Origin: Gammaproteobacteria bacterium
GTDB taxonomy: Bacteria > Pseudomonadota > Gammaproteobacteria > SZUA-140
Reading direction: 5' to 3'
Assembly (NCBI GenBank): GCA_020845975.1
Contig: JADLET010000003.1
Span: forward strand, 1 to 41,627
DNA: 41,627 bases
Below, in pieces: positions 8,385 through 14,643 of the stretch. Numbering within the stretch: position 1 is the stretch's first letter; every line of letters starts with the position of its first letter. The position numbers and the translations under genes are program-made. The notes beneath the pieces are model-generated. The model was not told the origin of the DNA. It made no database searches and saw nothing but the letters and a program-made list of their open reading frames with translations.

Positions 8385-9247
8385 TTCCAGCCGCATTCCT
8401 TCAAGAGTGGAGTAACAGAACGCCCTGGCCGGATTCGAGACAGATCGAACAGGATCTCATCATCTGCCGTGCATTGTGTGACCTATTCAACTCACCTGCA
8501 CTCGCGGGAAAGATCGCCTTTCGCGGAGGCACGGCAATCAACAAACTGTTGTTCCAGACACCGCTACGCTATTCGGAAGATATCGATCTGGTTCAGATGC
8601 AGCCGGAGCCGATCGGCGCCACTGTCGATGCTATCCGTGATGTACTCGCCTGGCTGGGCCAGTGTAGTCGCGAACAAGCCGGGCACTCTATGCACCTGGT
8701 GTTCAAGTTCACTCCTGAAGCGGATCAGGAAGCAAAGCTGAAATTGAAAATCGAGATCAATACACGCGAGCATCAAAATTTGTTCGGCATCAGGTATTAC
8801 CCGTTCGAGGTGGACAGCCGTTGGCATCAGGCAAAGTCGAGCATCGCATCTTTTGTGCCTGAAGAACTCTTCGGTACCAAACTGCGAGCTTTGCTACAAC
8901 GGCGCAAGAGCCGCGATTTGTTCGATCTACACGAGGGGCTCAAACAACTCGTTATGGATCAGGAGAAGCTCATTGCTTGTTTTGACCATTACCTGATGTT
9001 GGAAGGTCAATCGATCAGTCGTGCCGTCGCTGAGCAGCGGATGTTGGAGAAGCTGGGTCGAAGTCTGACTGAGGACATTGCACCACTGTTACCTGCCGGC
9101 ATCCGATTCGATGATGACGATGCCATCGATGCTTTTGGCAAGGTGTGGACAGAACTGATTGCACGGATCAAAGGCGATCCCTGGAAGCTTACCGACAAGG
9201 TTGTCAAGGAGTTGCGCGAGAAGAAGTATCCCAACTTGTTGAGATAG
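8381..9247 (+). CDS. abiEii: AbiEii nucleotidyltransferase toxin (pair 1)
   Basis: A 288-aa toxin, DUF1814/AbiEii family. Members transfer nucleotides (shown for tRNA acceptor stems in mycobacterial MenT homologues). The DNA polymerase-beta motif is intact: FRGGTAINK (GGT at 49-51) followed by YSEDIDLV (E66, D67, D69 region). Later blocks FVPEELFGTKLRALLQRRKS and RDLFDLHEGL fit the conserved K/R and RDLFDL motifs. The start codon is TTG, placed as TTGA over the abiEi stop, which would keep toxin output low and coupled to the antitoxin. Confidence 0.9.
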   Translation: MIPAAFLQEWSNRTPWPDSRQIEQDLIICRALCDLFNSPALAGKIAFRGGTAINKLLFQTPLRYSEDIDLVQMQPEPIGATVDAIRDVLAWLGQCSREQAGHSMHLVFKFTPEADQEAKLKLKIEINTREHQNLFGIRYYPFEVDSRWHQAKSSIASFVPEELFGTKLRALLQRRKSRDLFDLHEGLKQLVMDQEKLIACFDHYLMLEGQSISRAVAEQRMLEKLGRSLTEDIAPLLPAGIRFDDDDAIDAFGKVWTELIARIKGDPWKLTDKVVKELREKKYPNLLR

Positions 9248-9330
9248 TTCGCTGATTATTGATCATTGTACTTTAATGATAAGTAGATTATCGGTTGTAG
9301 CCGCCTTCTTTCTGGTTGGTGATCTTGTCG

Positions 9331-9543
9331 TCATACCCCGTTCTTGTGTGCGGTAGATGTTGATGCACGTGCGTTTCTCAGATCTCCGTGTTCGAAGGCA
9401 GAAGCCATGCGGTTGATCTCGGTGGGTGACAGCTACAGGTGTTCGGCTTCTCTGCGCCAGGTTGCCACCATCTGTCCAACCTCGGTGATGATCACGCGCG
9501 CTTCATCGTCGCTCAATTCATTATATCCACGGCCGTGGTCAAG
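9331..9543 (-). pseudogene. Remnant of a HipA-family toxin C-terminus
   Basis: Read directly after the HipB-like gene on the minus strand, the translation gives LDHGRGYNELSDDEARVIIT ... VGQMVATWRREAEHL, a TAG stop (9433-9435), then LSPTEINRMASAFEHGDLRN, ending at a TGA at 9331-9333. The pattern (ELSD..A..I..EV......WR..A...G.S..EI.RM..AFEH.DL) is what I know from the extreme C-terminus of HipA-domain kinases. Only about 65 residues of an about 400-aa protein remain. They are fused almost directly to the antitoxin stop and broken by one in-frame stop. I infer a deletion of the kinase body. Confidence 0.68.
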
Positions 9544-9868
9544 GCGCGGGGCGCGATCGACGGATGCGTTGCGGCAGTCGACTCCCTTCGAGTTCCAGGC
9601 CCACCGTGTCGTTCTTGACGTTGGCCAGATCACCTAATCGTTCAGCCATGCCCAGCACGAAGAGCACGATGGCATAGCTACCCAGTGAGACGCCGGGATC
9701 ACCCTTTTCCACTTTGGACAGGGTGGTGCGACTGATGGACGCCCGCTCGGCCATGATCATCGTCGGGATACGCCGCCTCAATCGGGCATCCCGGAGATTC
9801 TGGCCGAGTTTACGTAATGCCCGCTTGACAGGGATGGGCGTCATCGGTTCAAGCTGTTTCTTGCTCAT
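9539..9868 (-). CDS. HipB-like Xre-family repressor (antitoxin without intact partner)
   Basis: 109 aa from MSKKQLEPMTPIPVKRALRK. The helix-turn-helix MAERASISRTTLSKVEKGDP and the following VSLGSYAIVLFVLGMAERLG match HipB-type antitoxins encoded before HipA. The tail LELEGSRLPQRIRRSRPAP is also typical. The longer upstream reading crosses an AT-rich operator and is rejected. The promoter contains a 26-bp perfect palindrome. With HipA reduced to a scrap, this gene may act as an orphan repressor or a decoy antitoxin. Confidence 0.85.
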   Translation of the reverse strand: MSKKQLEPMTPIPVKRALRKLGQNLRDARLRRRIPTMIMAERASISRTTLSKVEKGDPGVSLGSYAIVLFVLGMAERLGDLANVKNDTVGLELEGSRLPQRIRRSRPAP

Positions 9869-9930
9869 ATAATGACCATTAATATAGGCAATAAGTAGAA
9901 TAATGACCATTATAATGGTCATTATGTCAA
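9868..9930 (-). promoter_or_regulatory. Operator/promoter of the HipB-like gene
   Basis: A perfect 26-bp palindrome lies at 9900-9925 (centre ACCATTATAATGGT). A second partial copy, ATAATGACCATTAAT, lies at about 9871-9885 beside the start codon. A TTGACA hexamer (minus strand, 9925-9930) abuts the palindrome, so bound repressor would cover the promoter. The arrangement of one strong and one weak site fits autoregulation by a HipB-type dimer. Confidence 0.72.
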
Positions 9931-10043
9931 TCCTCGCGCATGGGGTGAGGTGGGTTGCCCTCGGGGGCATATCAGGCATCGTTCTGTAGCATCGGCACAG
10001 GATCACAGGGAACCGGTGCGCGTCCTGTGAAGTTTACGATCAA

Positions 10044-10070
10044 TAAAAACGCCCCGTGATAACGGGGCGT
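10044..10070 (-). terminator. Rho-independent terminator after the 137-aa ORF
   Basis: On the minus strand a stem of ACGCCCCG / CGGGGCGT around a 6-nt loop (10049-10070) is followed by TTTTTATT. It lies 11 nt beyond the stop of the 10081-10494 gene, ending the minus-strand accessory operon before the HipB gene. Confidence 0.85.
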
Positions 10071-10080
10071 AGGTTGTGGA

Positions 10081-10494
10081 TCAGAGGTTTGGTTCAGGGA
10101 CTGTGCCGATGGTTCGGAGCGCAGCTACATAGGCCAGGTCCAGAACGTCCCATTCCACACTTCCTCCGCGTTGCTCGCCCAGGCGATAGGCCTCGACCAG
10201 GAGTCGCGCTGCTTGAAACGCCGCCTCGCGGCGACGGATCTCACGAACACTGGCATCCGATGCCGGCCAGGATTCATTCTCCGCCATTTCCTGCTCGACG
10301 GTGAACACGAGGGGTGAATCTCCCACTTCCTCGTAATCATCGAAGAGCAGTGGAATCGCCTCGCTGTCCTGCCAGAGGTCGCCCTGAACGAACAATTCCT
10401 CGGCCCTGGCGACGGCATTCTCACGGTTATCCGCAGTGATCCCGACCTGAACCCGATGTTCATAGGGCAGTGTATATTCGATGACATATTTCAT
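10081..10494 (-). CDS. Unknown ICE accessory protein, 137 aa
   Basis: Not recognised. It begins MKYVIEYTLPYEHRVQVGIT and is acidic overall. The first half (residues 1-70) looks like a small alpha/beta domain; the second half has a long charged helix (REIRRREAAFQAARLLVEAY). The SD AAGGAGA sits 7 nt before ATG. A 13-bp perfect hairpin lies upstream of the SD, and a terminator follows the stop. It is the last gene of a minus-strand series (RadC, DUF6573-like) common on conjugative elements, so a role in element biology is likely but undefined. Confidence 0.75.
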   Translation of the reverse strand: MKYVIEYTLPYEHRVQVGITADNRENAVARAEELFVQGDLWQDSEAIPLLFDDYEEVGDSPLVFTVEQEMAENESWPASDASVREIRRREAAFQAARLLVEAYRLGEQRGGSVEWDVLDLAYVAALRTIGTVPEPNL

Positions 10495-10527
10495 GATGGT
10501 CTCCTTTCAAAGTGAATGAATGACCGT

Positions 10528-10557
10528 ACCCGCGGAAAGATCACTCTTTCCGCGGGT
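10528..10557 (-). promoter_or_regulatory. 13-bp perfect hairpin in the leader of the 137-aa gene
   Basis: Arms ACCCGCGGAAAGA (10528-10540) and TCTTTCCGCGGGT (10545-10557) enclose TCAC. It occupies the same place relative to the gene as the structured leaders of the next genes, but the sequence is unrelated. There is no U-run, so it is not a standard terminator. It may control translation or mRNA stability. Confidence 0.6.
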
Positions 10558-10572
10558 GGGCGAGTGTTCGCC

Positions 10573-10797
10573 CTAACGGTCGATGGGGTGAAAATGACGC
10601 CGAATTATTCCTTGTTGGAGAATAGTCAGCGGGCCTCCGAGAGAAGCCAAGTAGGTTTCGTTGGTGTCGTCCGTGATGCCGAAGATCGCGTACTCCACGA
10701 AGACAGTAAGGGCCGCGGCCTCGCTCAAGCCATGGACCCGTTGCACGGATCGGATGAGTCTCGGATAACGCTGACGCATTTGATCACCCATCGTCAT
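10573..10797 (-). CDS. Unknown small ICE protein, 74 aa
   Basis: Not recognised. It reads MTMGDQMRQRYPRLIRSVQR, then a helical segment (HGLSEAAALTVFVEYAIFGI), then a short C-terminus rich in I/R. A strong SD (GGGGAGG) lies 7 nt upstream of ATG, and the gene starts 3 nt after the stop of the DUF6573-like gene, so the two are co-translated. Good SD and operon fit argue that it is real despite the small size. Confidence 0.68.
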   Translation of the reverse strand: MTMGDQMRQRYPRLIRSVQRVHGLSEAAALTVFVEYAIFGITDDTNETYLASLGGPLTILQQGIIRRHFHPIDR

Positions 10798-10799
10798 GC

Positions 10800-11219
10800 T
10801 CAGTCCTCCCCAGGTAACAGGAGGGTGATCACGGGTTCGCCGTCATCACCGGGGCCGGCCATGATCTTGAGTTGTGTCTGTACTGCCTTGACGCTCTTAC
10901 CATCGAGCGGCACGCGGTACAGGGAATAGATCATCTTCCCGTCCCCGGCTGCGGAGCCGCGGATGGCGCAGATCGCCATCCATAGCACATCCCACAGACG
11001 ACCGGCTTCATCCTGATGGACCTGATGTCGGCTGTCGTCCTCGGACCAGGCGACGCAGTCCTCCCAGGCCGCATGGGTCATAGCGACGGGCCAGCGGAAA
11101 CCGGCCTCGCGGGCGGTCTCCGACACATCGACCAGTACGCCGTCCGCCAGGGCTTGGGCGCGGGTATAGGCATAAATCACGTCGCCGAACACATCGCTGA
11201 GTGTTGTCGTATCGTTCAT
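10800..11219 (-). CDS. DUF6573-like ICE protein
   Basis: A 139-aa protein. The N-terminal block FGDVIYAYTRAQALADGVLV DVSETAREAGF with the following AMTHAAWEDCVAW is the hallmark of DUF6573 proteins found on plasmids and ICEs; function unknown. A middle part (RLWDVLWMAICAIRG) and a C-terminal strand-rich segment complete the domain. SD AAGGAGA. Its 5' leader is one of five related structured leaders. Encoded next to radC, as often on mobile elements. Confidence 0.82.
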   Translation of the reverse strand: MNDTTTLSDVFGDVIYAYTRAQALADGVLVDVSETAREAGFRWPVAMTHAAWEDCVAWSEDDSRHQVHQDEAGRLWDVLWMAICAIRGSAAGDGKMIYSLYRVPLDGKSVKAVQTQLKIMAGPGDDGEPVITLLLPGED

Positions 11220-11295
11220 GGTGAATCTCCTTCTCGAGTAATTGCCGGAGACGCCATCCTCCCAACCGGGAAGAGGGTCGTCCCGGCGGGTTGAT
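11220..11295 (-). ncRNA. Structured leader RNA (copy a) of the DUF6573-like gene
   Basis: Read on the minus strand: CCCGCCGGGA, a spacer, then CTTCCCGGTTGGGAGG and GGCGTCTCC, then the SD AAGGAGA and ATG. Two overlapping stems are possible: CCGGGA with TCCCGG, and CTTCCC with GGGAGG. The TCTCC of the third element can pair with the GGAGA of the SD. The same layout recurs before four neighbouring genes with changed but compensating stem bases. Confidence 0.6.
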
Positions 11296-11303
11296 AAAGA
11301 GGA

Positions 11304-11810
11304 TCAGATCAAACCTCGTTCCGCCATCGAGGTGGTGCTTTCATGTCCCACGACGAAGTGATCAAGTACGCGGACATCGATGAGCGCCAGCGCATCTTTC
11401 AATCGATGCGTGAGGACCTCATCCGACCGCGAGGGTTCGGCCACACCGCTCGGATGGTTGTGAGCGAAGATGACAGCAGCGGCGTTCAGCTCCAGGGATC
11501 GTTGGACCACGACCCGGGGATGTACCGACGCGCCATCGATGGTTCCGAAGAACAGTTCCTCGAAGGCCAGCACGCGATGGCGGGTATCGAGAAACACAGC
11601 GGAGAAGACCTCGTTCTTGTAGCCTTCAAACGCCAGACGCAGGTACTGCGCCGTATCCTTCGGACTGCTGAGTGGCTGCCCCGGTGCGTGGCGCGCGGCC
11701 AACACCTCCAGGGCCAACCGTAATAGCGAGGCCTGTTCGCCCTCCGTGAGATGATGGCATTCGAGTCCCGCAAACCGGTCTTGCGGTTGTTTTATTGTAA
11801 TGCGCTTCAT
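11304..11810 (-). CDS. radC: RadC-like JAB-domain protein
   Basis: A 168-aa protein with the JAMM/MPN metalloprotease-like domain common on ICEs and genomic islands (often called DNA-repair protein RadC; the real role is unclear). Motifs: E-rich strand AFEELFFGTIDGASVHPR, then the signature FAHNHPSGVAEPSRSD (H117, H119, S121, D130) and a C-terminal DHFVVG. It lacks the N-terminal HhH region of chromosomal RadC, as is usual for mobile versions. Start at MKRITIKQPQ with SD AAGGAGG. The SD lies in one arm of a 10-bp perfect inverted repeat with the leader. Confidence 0.92.
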   Translation of the reverse strand: MKRITIKQPQDRFAGLECHHLTEGEQASLLRLALEVLAARHAPGQPLSSPKDTAQYLRLAFEGYKNEVFSAVFLDTRHRVLAFEELFFGTIDGASVHPRVVVQRSLELNAAAVIFAHNHPSGVAEPSRSDEVLTHRLKDALALIDVRVLDHFVVGHESTTSMAERGLI

Positions 11811-11880
11811 GGAGACCTCCTTAAGAAATAAAAGGGGAGGTCTCCCCCGGTCGGGAAGGTTACTCCCCGACAGGGTGGAA
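11811..11880 (-). ncRNA. Structured leader RNA (copy b) of radC with sequestered SD
   Basis: On the minus strand the core CTGTCGGGG ... TTCCCGACCGGGGGAGACC allows stem GTCGGG/CCCGAC or stem CTTCCC/GGGGAG. In addition GGAGACCTCC (11836-11845) is perfectly complementary to GGAGGTCTCC (11811-11820), which contains the SD and abuts the ATG. The three pairings share strands, so they are mutually exclusive, as in a translational switch. Confidence 0.68.
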
Positions 11881-11890
11881 AAATGTGTGA

Positions 11891-12379
11891 TCAGAGCGCC
11901 TCGCCGAGCAGACGACGAGGCACGCGATAATGCCGGCCGTCGTACTGACCCGTGAGGGGTTTAAGCGAGGTGATGATCACCCAGGGAATGATCGACCCCT
12001 GGATGGCGATCCTCTGACCGATCTCGAGTTTCTGATTTCGATATCGGTGATAGGCCTGGACTCGAACGCGCCAGTCGGCATTTGTGACCGGCGCCATATC
12101 CAGATACTGCAGCGGGCAGGAGTAGTAATACGGGTGCATGGATTCATCCATGTCCTTGTACCCCCATCCGCAGTCTTTCTGCTTCGCGAGCAGGTTGCAA
12201 ACGATCAGCCGCTTCGTTCGGTGTTCCTGCGTGTAGCTGATCTCAACGACCGACCAAAGCACGTTGCCGCGCACGCAATGGGCAATCGTCTCCCAGCGCC
12301 GCGTCTCATTTTCTTCCGGTGCGGTCAGATCCTTGATGATGTCGGCTTTGGTTTTGCCGTAGGTAAACAGCCATCCCAT
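11891..12379 (-). CDS. DUF6927-like ICE protein
   Basis: 162 aa from MGWLFTYGKTKADIIKDLTA, chosen because an SD (AAAGGAGA) precedes it; the longer ORF reads through the structured leader. The N-terminal MGWLF.YG.....I..L pattern followed by a Trp/Cys-containing beta-rich domain (VLWSVVEISYT, CGWGYKDMDESMHPYYY) resembles the DUF6927 family of mobile elements. Function unknown; the C-terminal RIAIQGSIIPWVIITSLKPL looks like a small beta barrel. The family assignment is from memory and is moderate. Confidence 0.78.
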   Translation of the reverse strand: MGWLFTYGKTKADIIKDLTAPEENETRRWETIAHCVRGNVLWSVVEISYTQEHRTKRLIVCNLLAKQKDCGWGYKDMDESMHPYYYSCPLQYLDMAPVTNADWRVRVQAYHRYRNQKLEIGQRIAIQGSIIPWVIITSLKPLTGQYDGRHYRVPRRLLGEAL

Positions 12380-12460
12380 GACGCTTCTCCTTTCAGGTTG
12401 ATGAAAGCAGGACACGCACCATGGCCCCGGGGGCATGGTGATACCCCGCGGGTTTGTTAA
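12380..12460 (-). ncRNA. Structured leader RNA (copy c) of the DUF6927-like gene
   Basis: Minus strand: AACCCGCGGGGTATCACCAT, GCCCCCGGGGCCATGGTGCG. Stem options are GGGG/CCCC, or CACCATG..CCC with GGG..CATGGTG. It shares GGGGTATCACC with copy e. Its contact with the SD is weaker than in copies b, d and e (CTTTC with GAAAG next to the SD). Confidence 0.55.
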
Positions 12461-12945
12461 CGAATAGACCGGCGATGAATGATTCCATCGCGGCGTCTGT
12501 TGCACGGTCCGACGAGACGCTCAGGGCGCAGGCAGGGCCTGCAAAGGTGCCGACAAACCCGTCGGCAGGGTGTAAAACCGGAATGTCTTCCCGAAGCCGT
12601 CTTTGAGCGGCTTCGGGAAGGCCTCCACGGGAGTCCTTCGAGATTTGATTCAGGGGTGAAAGGAGCCGGGGTGGATCGTTGATCACCGACGGCATCGTCG
12701 ACCGGCCGTTGCCGGATACTCCACGCAAGGAAGCGGGGCAGCGTCGTCGCCTTGACCTGACCGACTTCGTTCGCTGGACCCAGGCTCGGAGTGAGGGTCC
12801 TGACTTTCCCTGGCGCGAGTCACGCACAAAGGGTCCCGCTCTTTACCGACAGCGGGCGGCCGATGAGCCTTGAGGGATAAGACCCGACGGTCTTTGCGCA
12901 GCCATCGTTGTGAGATGGCTCCGCAAAGTCCGTCGGATCCGGCAA
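12461..12945. other. Long non-coding, inverted-repeat-rich region
   Basis: No convincing gene in about 485 bp. Three strong inverted repeats stand out: 12548-12567 (TGCCGAC/GTCGGCA); 12587-12620 (13-bp perfect arms CTTCCCGAAGCCG / CGGCTTCGGGAAG, 8-nt loop); and 12884-12936 (23-bp arms with two mismatches, 7-nt loop, core CTTTGCG..AGCCATC). It lies just beyond a terminator and upstream of leader copy c. It could hold a promoter plus a long structured 5' UTR, a small RNA, or an origin of transfer. The one long minus-strand ORF here (12393-12827) has no SD, runs through leader c and looks random. Confidence 0.6.
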
Positions 12946-12977
12946 GAAAAAAAAGGAAGGGGCAGTGCGCCCCTTCC
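12946..12977 (-). terminator. Rho-independent terminator after the DUF3577 gene
   Basis: Minus strand: GGAAGGGGC, 5-nt loop, GCCCCTTCC, then nine T residues (12946-12954), 12 nt beyond the DUF3577 stop. A near-perfect intrinsic terminator that splits the accessory region into two transcription units. Confidence 0.92.
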
Positions 12978-12989
12978 AAGGGGGAGGAA

Positions 12990-13421
12990 TCAGGCTGCTT
13001 GGTCCTCGGTCGTCGAGGGCAGGGCGACGGGTTCACCGTCGATCCTGGCCCAGGACACCTTCAGCAAACGGGCCTTCAAGCTGATCCCGGTCTGACCCTG
13101 GCGTTCGCCTTGTTGATAGGTGAACGTCTCCGGGTAGAGGTCGCCGAGCTTGAAGCCGACCAGGACTTTCTGATCCGCCGCGATGGCGGGCATCAGTTCC
13201 CGGATGAGGGCCTGCGCCTCCTTGCCGGAGACACGGCAATCGAACCGGGTGTACTGAACATTGTCCTCGGCACCGTGCAAGGCGGAGATGTCCACCGCCA
13301 GAAACGGCTTGCCGCGACTGACCGCCACCTCGCGCACGCGGTTGAGATACCCGATGCCGGTGATGTGCAGGTCGAAAAACTTGCCTTGCTCGGTTTGGGT
13401 CTGGTCTTGGTTTGTATTCAT
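12990..13421 (-). CDS. STY4534-family (DUF3577) ICE replication-associated protein
   Basis: 143 aa from MNTNQDQTQTEQGKFFDLHI; the upstream extension is leader sequence. Family signatures: FFDLHITGIGYLNRVREV, KPFLAVDISALHGAEDNV, YTRFDCRVSG and VGFKLGDLYPETFTY. Proteins of this family occur in the replication/stability block of SPI-7/PFGI-1-type ICEs next to SSB and topoisomerase genes. The beta-rich composition suggests an OB-like fold. A strong SD (AAAGGAGAA) is complementary to GGCGTTCTCC in its own leader. Confidence 0.9.
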   Translation of the reverse strand: MNTNQDQTQTEQGKFFDLHITGIGYLNRVREVAVSRGKPFLAVDISALHGAEDNVQYTRFDCRVSGKEAQALIRELMPAIAADQKVLVGFKLGDLYPETFTYQQGERQGQTGISLKARLLKVSWARIDGEPVALPSTTEDQAA

Positions 13422-13508
13422 GATGCATTCTCCTTTGGTTTGAGTTAAATAAACCCTGAGGAGAACGCCTCCCCTTGCAGGGAATGGCTTTCCCCACCAG
13501 GGTGACAT
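13422..13508 (-). ncRNA. Structured leader RNA (copy d) of the DUF3577 gene
   Basis: Minus strand: an outer stem ACCCTG/CAGGGT (6 bp) encloses an inner stem GCC.TTCCC / GGGGA.GGC, with an alternative GGGGA/TTCCC pairing. The element GCGTTCTCC can pair with GGAGAATGC (SD region) over 9 bp including one G-U. The SD-proximal 28 nt (AACTCAAACCAAAGGAGAAT and on) are almost identical to copy e. Confidence 0.68.
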
Positions 13509-13511
13509 GAA

Positions 13512-13529
13512 CCACCGGAGGTCCGGTGG
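13512..13529 (-). terminator. Hairpin after the DUF932 gene (terminator-like, no U-tract)
   Basis: CCACCGGA / TCCGGTGG separated by 2 nt, 7 nt beyond the DUF932 stop and just before leader copy d. There is no U-run, so termination would be weak; it may instead stabilise the 3' end. Confidence 0.45.
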
Positions 13530-13535
13530 GTTACT

Positions 13536-14360
13536 TCAGTGCGCTGCTTTAAGCCTGGCGAATTCTTCCGTCAGTCTCCACAGTGCCTTGTTGAGGCGGA
13601 CGTCGTCGCTTACCGACGCCACCGCACGAGTGCGCAGCCGACGACCGTTCGCCGATTGGCCGCGCAGTCCGCCGCGGAGCAGATTTTCCTGCACCACGTT
13701 CATACGGGACCAGAGGTCCGTCCCGTGATCCTCTGCGCGTCTCGGCACGATCAACTGATCGGGACCGATCGGCGCCTTGTCCGGCTCGTATTTCAAATCG
13801 AGTGCGGCACCCGCCAACACCCGCGCCTCGCGGTCGCTGACGCTGGTTGCGCGATAATCGGCAACTCGCTCGATCAGCCTGGGCGTCTCCTTGACGATCT
13901 CGTAGACACCCTCGATTACCTCGTCGACGACGTTGCCGGCGTGCCGGATCGACAGCGAGCCGATGCAGCCGTCAGCGACGACCATGCCGTTGCTGCATAC
14001 GAAGCGGTACAGCCCCGCGTGCAGTTGATAGCTCGACGATCCGTCGTGGGAGTTGACCAACACCACCTCCGGTACGATGGCGTCCACGGTGGCCGGGCGG
14101 TCGAGTTGGTCTCGATGACGCAGCCGGACCAGGTGTTTGGCGGTGCCGATGCCGCTTTCGTTGCGGATGCGGGTCTGCATGACCCGGGTCGGCACGAAGC
14201 CTTCGTGGTGCAGGGCCTCGAGGACTTTACCGGTCGGTATCAGCGTGTAGCGGCCCGACAGTTTCGCATGCGGTGTTTCCGCGAAGATGGAGGGAGCTGC
14301 GCGCTGCACCTCGTCGAGCGACAGGGCGCGAGCGGGCTGAAGAATGGTTCGACTGAGCAT
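13536..14360 (-). CDS. DUF932 protein (ICE-encoded)
   Basis: 274 aa from MLSRTILQPARALSLDEVQR, with SD AAAGGAGAA. DUF932 signatures: a central VRLRHRDQLDRPATVDAIVP EVVLVNSHDGSSSYQLHAGLYRFVCSNGMVV block (N-S-H-DGS...Y...G..R.VCSNG), then a helical C-terminal half. DUF932 proteins are common on ICEs and phages; the biochemical function is unknown. The track-length ORF starting further upstream is rejected because it reads through leader copy e. The gene is followed by a hairpin and by leader d of the DUF3577 gene. Confidence 0.9.
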   Translation of the reverse strand: MLSRTILQPARALSLDEVQRAAPSIFAETPHAKLSGRYTLIPTGKVLEALHHEGFVPTRVMQTRIRNESGIGTAKHLVRLRHRDQLDRPATVDAIVPEVVLVNSHDGSSSYQLHAGLYRFVCSNGMVVADGCIGSLSIRHAGNVVDEVIEGVYEIVKETPRLIERVADYRATSVSDREARVLAGAALDLKYEPDKAPIGPDQLIVPRRAEDHGTDLWSRMNVVQENLLRGGLRGQSANGRRLRTRAVASVSDDVRLNKALWRLTEEFARLKAAH

Positions 14361-14445
14361 GATGCGTTCTCCTTTGGCTTGAGTTGAACAGTCGCCGGAG
14401 ACGCCTTCCCGAGCGGGGAAGGTGATACCCCGGCAGGATGATGGA
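14361..14445 (-). ncRNA. Structured leader RNA (copy e) of the DUF932 gene
   Basis: Minus strand: CCTGCCGGGGTATCACCTTC CCCGCTCGGGAAGGCGTCTCC. Possible stems: CCTTCCC/GGGAAGG (7 bp, 5-nt loop), CGGGG/CCCCG (sharing strands with it) and outer GCCGG/CCGGC. GCGTCTCC is complementary to the SD region GGAGAACGC apart from one unpaired base. The SD-proximal segment is nearly identical to copy d. Confidence 0.68.
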
Positions 14446-14643
14446 CGTATGGATCGACGGTCATTCGACCGCAGCGTCTCACTACCCGATCCGACTAAGA
14501 CGCTTGGGCGCCGGTAGGAACCGGCAAGGTGACCGCTGAGACCGCAACGGCGACGGTAGTACAGGCTCGACTCTAGCGGAGTACGAGGCTTTATGATGCG
14601 AAAAACCCTATCTTCACTTCGATACGATTTCCGTCGGTGAAAT

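Noticed and set aside
12393-12827. 144-aa minus-strand ORF in the hairpin-rich gap
   Set aside because: It runs through leader copy c and two strong hairpins, has no SD, and its composition is not protein-like.
13539-14387. 282-aa plus-strand ORF opposite DUF932
   Set aside because: Antisense to a well-supported DUF932 gene.
7439-14611. Shared 12-mer GAAAAACCCTAT (7439-7450 and 14600-14611) as boundary repeats of an AbiE-flanked island
   Set aside because: Random 12-mer pairs are expected in a window of this size, and there is no further matching sequence around them.
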